DNA of 64,000 nt from Saprospiraceae bacterium (GTDB lineage: Bacteria > Bacteroidota > Bacteroidia > Chitinophagales > Saprospiraceae), in NCBI GenBank assembly GCA_016719855.1, contig JADJYH010000081.1, positions 1 to 64,000 of the forward strand, read 5' to 3'. Position numbers and translations under genes: made by a program. Positions 61,081 to 64,000 of this stretch are shown piece after piece. Below the pieces are notes generated by a model that did no database searches, was not told the origin of the DNA, and saw nothing but the letters and a program-made list of their open reading frames with translations. Every line of letters begins with the position of its first letter. Position 1 is the stretch's first letter.

Positions 61081-62163
61081 ATGATTTTTGGCAAAAATCC
61101 ATCTTCAAAAAATGGCCAGCAGTATGTGGTCAGCCTTTCTGCAATCATTGCCGTGGCGCTGGCTTGTTACCCGTTGGCGGGCGTCATCGGCTACCGCTCG
61201 GTGGCGTTGTTGCTGCTGTTTGCGGTGTCGGTGTTGTCGCTGCGGATGAGCCTGTACCCCGTGCTGGCTGCGGCTGCGGCGAGCGCGCTGATTTGGAACT
61301 TCTTTTTTATTCCTCCACATTTCACCTTTCATATCGGCAGCGTGGAGGATGGGTTGATGTTCGCCATGTACTTCATCGTAGCGCTGCTCAACGGCGTTTT
61401 TACGACCCGCATCCGGCGGGCGGAAGAACAGGCAAGGCAAAAAGAGGAACGGGCAAACGCCGCCAAATTGTACGATACGATGTTCAATTCGCTCTCGCAC
61501 GAGTTGCGCACGCCGATTGCCACCATATGGGCGGCGTCGGACAACCTGCTCGCCGAGGACGAAAAATGGAGTGACGACGACCGCCACAAGCTGAACCTCG
61601 AAATCCACGCCGCCGCCGAGCGCCTCAACCGGTTGGTGGACAACCTGCTCAACATGTCACGGCTGGAGAGCGGCACCATTCAACCGAAAAAGGACTGGTG
61701 CGACCTGAACGAGCTGGTTTTTACGGCGGTAAACCGACTGGAAAATGAGCTAAGAAACCGCCAAGTCACAGTCAAAGTGGCACCTAATCTTCCGCTTTTC
61801 CGCCTTGATTTCGGGCTGCTGGAGCAGGCAATTTTCAACATCCTTTACAACGCCTCGATTTATACGCCGGAGCATTCGGCAATTGCCGTTGATGCTGATT
61901 ATGTTGACAATCAATGCATTATCACGATAACCGACAACGGCCCCGGTTTCCGACAGGAGGATTTGGAGCGGGTCTTTGAAAAATTCTACCGGTCAAAAGG
62001 CTCGAAACCTGGTGGCACTGGCTTGGGGCTTTCCATCGTGAAGGGCTTCTTGGATGCCCACGGCGGCCGCATCCGGGTTGAAAATAAATCGGGCGGTGGG
62101 GCGATGTTTACCCTCCAGATTCCGGCAGAGAGCAAACCAATCAGCACATTTGAAGAGGGTTGA
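61081..62163 (+). CDS. kdpD: KdpD-like sensor histidine kinase, short form
   Basis: 360 residues. The four-helix DUF4118 membrane domain (about residues 15-110, with SLYPVLAAAAASALIWNFFFIPPHFTFHI) is the one in KdpD. A HisKA domain with His140 in NSLSHELRTPIATIWAASDN and an HATPase domain (FNILYNASIYTP, ITDNGPGFRQED, GTGLGLSIVKGFLDAHGG) follow. The large N-terminal KdpD/UspA sensor module of Escherichia coli is missing, as in short KdpD forms of other Bacteroidota. It forms an operon with the response regulator downstream. No kdpFABC genes lie nearby, so its target may be elsewhere. Confidence 0.88.
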   Translation: MIFGKNPSSKNGQQYVVSLSAIIAVALACYPLAGVIGYRSVALLLLFAVSVLSLRMSLYPVLAAAAASALIWNFFFIPPHFTFHIGSVEDGLMFAMYFIVALLNGVFTTRIRRAEEQARQKEERANAAKLYDTMFNSLSHELRTPIATIWAASDNLLAEDEKWSDDDRHKLNLEIHAAAERLNRLVDNLLNMSRLESGTIQPKKDWCDLNELVFTAVNRLENELRNRQVTVKVAPNLPLFRLDFGLLEQAIFNILYNASIYTPEHSAIAVDADYVDNQCIITITDNGPGFRQEDLERVFEKFYRSKGSKPGGTGLGLSIVKGFLDAHGGRIRVENKSGGGAMFTLQIPAESKPISTFEEG

Positions 62164-62247
62164 TAAGGGTTGATGAGGGTTTATAAAAGTTGATTTCCCT
62201 CAGGTCCCTATCAACCTAATCAACCTCATATAAACCTTTATCAACCC
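62156..62247 (+). repeat. Word-built hairpin between kdpD and kdpE
   Basis: The left arm 62156-62194 (AGGGTTGAT units and a TTTATAAAAGTTGAT variant) pairs imperfectly with the right arm 62210-62247 (ATCAACC units and ATATAAACC). It overlaps the kdpD stop codon and ends 7 bp before the kdpE ATG. Confidence 0.6.
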
Positions 62248-62254
62248 ATAAAAA

Positions 62255-62938
62255 ATGAATGACCCAACCATCTTAATCATTGACGACGAAGTGCCCATCC
62301 AGAAGCTGCTGGAAATTACGCTCACGGCACATGGGTTCAAAACCACCGCTGCGGCGACGGCCAAAGAGGGGCTGACCTTCGTGGCCATGCACCCGCCCGA
62401 CCTCGTGCTGCTAGACCTCGGGCTGCCCGATGATGATGGCCAAAACGTGCTCGTAAAACTGCGGGAGTGGTTCACCAATCCCATCATCATCCTGTCCGTG
62501 CGGGCAGCCGAGGAGGACATCGTGCGGGCGCTTGACCGTGGGGCAAACGACTACCTGCTGAAACCGTTCCGCACAGGAGAACTGCTGGCCCGCATCCGTT
62601 CGGCGCTGCGACTGTCGCAAGGGCTGGCGCACGTTCCCGTTCAGGAGTTTGGCAACCTGGTCATTGATTTGGCAGCCCGTACCGTTCGCAAAAATGGCGA
62701 ACAGGTCAAGCTCACGGCCACGGAGTTTTCGCTGCTGAAATTGCTCGTGCGCAACGAGGGCAAGGTGCTGACTCATGCTTTTATCTTGCGTGAAATATGG
62801 GGCCCCGGCTACGTCCAGCACCCGGAATATCCGAGGGTTTTCATTGGGCAATTGCGCAAAAAAATCGAGGACAACGCCAACCAGCCGAAGTTCATCGTGA
62901 CAGAGAGTGGGGTGGGGTATCGGTTCGTGGGAGGTTAA
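62255..62938 (+). CDS. kdpE: KdpE-like response regulator (OmpR family)
   Basis: 227 residues. Receiver with D10-D11 (IIDDEVPIQ), phospho-acceptor Asp54 in PDLVLLDLGLPDDDGQNVL, LSVRAAEEDIVRALDRGANDYLLKPFRTGELLARIR with the conserved Lys, then a winged-helix domain (VRKNGEQVKLTATEFSLLKL, ILREIWGPGYVQHPEYPRVF, FIVTESGVGYRFV). The WGPGY and YPRVFIGQLRKKIE texts are those of KdpE rather than of PhoB or OmpR. Paired with the kinase upstream. Binds DNA when phosphorylated; in other bacteria it turns on K uptake. Confidence 0.92.
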   Translation: MNDPTILIIDDEVPIQKLLEITLTAHGFKTTAAATAKEGLTFVAMHPPDLVLLDLGLPDDDGQNVLVKLREWFTNPIIILSVRAAEEDIVRALDRGANDYLLKPFRTGELLARIRSALRLSQGLAHVPVQEFGNLVIDLAARTVRKNGEQVKLTATEFSLLKLLVRNEGKVLTHAFILREIWGPGYVQHPEYPRVFIGQLRKKIEDNANQPKFIVTESGVGYRFVGG

Positions 62939-63147
62939 AAATTAACCCGACCGATGGGCTTTGGCGAAAGCAGTGATTCTTGGAATTGAAGCGAGATGGT
63001 TCTTAGTGTTTTAGGTCTCAGGGAGTGGTTGTACAGTTAGTTCTTTTTGAGGCAATTTCCGGCTTTGTCCAGCCGCTGGAGCAATTGGTCGGCAAATGAT
63101 TCGCTGTAAGTAATGAAGGTTTAGTTTTGGCCATCAAAACGAAACGC

Positions 63148-63765
63148 ATGATCAAAAAGCATTCAACAACCATCGGGATAATACTCGCCATGTTGTTCTT
63201 GGTGGTTTCCACCTTCTTTTATCCCGGCGGCTCGCAGCACGATGAAATGACCGTGGGTTTTGACTGGCGGCACAACTACGTGTGCAACCTCCTAAACCCC
63301 GTGGCGGTGAACGGCCATGAAAACGGCGCCCGGCCTTGGGCAGTCGCAGGGCTGGTAGTGCTTTGCGCTACCGCTGCGTTGTTTTTCGTCCGGTTCTCCA
63401 GAAAAATACCTGCGAAGGGAGCGTCTAATATCATCAAATTTGCGGGCGTGGGGGCCATGATGGCCGCCTTCCTCACGGCGACGCCCTACCACTACCTGGC
63501 GGTCACGGCTTCTGGCACCCTGTTGATGTTGACCTTGTTTTACATCACCGTTTTCTTGTTCAAATCCAAGTTGCACGGCTTCAAAGTGCTTGCCGTGGTG
63601 TGCCTGCTGGCCTTGTACAGTAGCAGTTTCGTCTATTTCACTCAGATACAATTGGAGTGGCTGCCCGTGTTGCAAAAGGCCGGCCTTGTGTTGAATTTGG
63701 CTTTGATATTGGGGCTGGAGTATTTTACGAAATCAGAAGATTTCTCCAGCAGAACTGTTGTTTGA
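63148..63765 (+). CDS. Integral membrane protein of unknown function
   Basis: 205 residues from ATG 63148 (a TTG seven codons earlier is possible). Six hydrophobic helices: STTIGIILAMLFLVVSTFFY, RPWAVAGLVVLCATAALFFV, AGVGAMMAAFLTATPYHYLA, LLMLTLFYITVFLF, VLAVVCLLALYSSSFVYF and a final LNLALILGLEYF. Between helices 1 and 2 there is an acidic loop with DEMTVGFDWRHNYVCNLLNP. Similar small proteins of unknown role occur in Bacteroidota. The gene runs straight into an AraC-type fragment with no spacer. Confidence 0.65.
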   Translation: MIKKHSTTIGIILAMLFLVVSTFFYPGGSQHDEMTVGFDWRHNYVCNLLNPVAVNGHENGARPWAVAGLVVLCATAALFFVRFSRKIPAKGASNIIKFAGVGAMMAAFLTATPYHYLAVTASGTLLMLTLFYITVFLFKSKLHGFKVLAVVCLLALYSSSFVYFTQIQLEWLPVLQKAGLVLNLALILGLEYFTKSEDFSSRTVV

Positions 63766-63768
63766 TTT

Positions 63769-63983
63769 TTGCAGCCAAAATCCTGCTGAAGCACAGCCAA
63801 TGGAACGTGTCGGAAATCGCCTTTGCGCTGGGCTTTACAGAGGTGACGCATTTCAACAATTTCTTTAAAAAGCAGGTGGGGACGAGTCCGGGGAAGTTTC
63901 GAAATGGTGAATATCAGATACAAATGGTTTTAACCGGACGGCCATTTGATTTTCGTAACCTATTGTTTGAATATGGTTTTTAA
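63769..63983 (+). pseudogene. C-terminal fragment of an AraC-family regulator
   Basis: The reading after a few unrelated residues is AAKILLKHSQWNVSEIAFAL, GFTEVTHFNNFFKKQVGTSP and GKFRNGEYQ, the second HTH motif of the AraC family, to TAA at 63983. No sensor domain, first HTH or start exists; upstream the frame runs antisense-like through the membrane-protein gene. It is either a deletion remnant or a join error near 63765. Confidence 0.7.
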
Positions 63984-64000
63984 TGATACACGGCAGCGAT

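Overview
The window looks like one contig of a member of the Bacteroidota, most likely from the Saprospiria (Haliscomenobacter/Lewinella-like). The reasons are the many secreted proteins with type IX secretion (T9SS) C-terminal sorting domains, a PorP/SprF partner protein beside a giant Ig-repeat adhesin, SusD-free lipoproteins, an HPK7-type TPR histidine kinase, A-rich leaders without Shine-Dalgarno boxes, and TTTG/TAnnTTTG-like promoters. No rRNA, tRNA, CRISPR array or complete insertion sequence was found.

Layout. 1-2711 (-): large subunit of an NAD-linked type formate dehydrogenase, running off the left edge. 3500-6094 (+): LuxR-type response regulator and its TPR histidine kinase. 6257-10594 (+): a Ca-binding-repeat T9SS cargo. 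10619-12820: a VWA protein and a DUF1801 protein flanked by two copies of a short intergenic repeat. 13007-14188: a PQQ-type sugar dehydrogenase lipoprotein, then about 1.1 kb of AT-rich DNA without genes. 15431-16907: XisI, a PemK/MazF toxin-antitoxin pair and a second DUF1801 protein. 17062: MgtC-like protein. 17726-24524 (+): a complete N-type ATPase operon in the diagnostic order atpDCQRBEFAG. 24527-29061 (-): ChbG-like deacetylase, ORF6N protein, OPT oligopeptide transporter, YceI lipoprotein. 29379-42443: mostly secreted or surface proteins (BNR, parallel beta-helix, GNV-repeat fibre, M23 peptidase, metzincin protease, di-haem peroxidase, SdrD-like protein). 42665-49741: helical conserved protein, two tandem paralogous surface proteins, sugar isomerase, exonuclease, amidase. 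49792-58616: PKD/BNR cargo, the 1.7-kilo-residue Ig-repeat adhesin and PorP/SprF. 59400-63983: GH51 arabinofuranosidase, short KdpD-like kinase with KdpE, a membrane protein and an AraC fragment.

Sequence quality matters for every reader. About twenty genes carry single-base frameshifts, and many lie in A/T runs one base too short. Three more carry an in-frame stop inside conserved sequence. I read most of these as sequencing or assembly errors and give spans for the restored genes. Two homopolymer-rich patches (6283-6432, 29211-29275) and a GC-rich patch (58860-59270) also look unreliable.

The most interesting unexplained signals are intergenic. Two 138-bp composite palindromic elements (23465-23602, inside the ATPase operon, and 46223-46360) share an inverted TTTGTAG-containing word. 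Four long hairpins are built from head-to-tail short words; three of them fill the gap between co-directional genes and end 6-8 bp before the next start codon.
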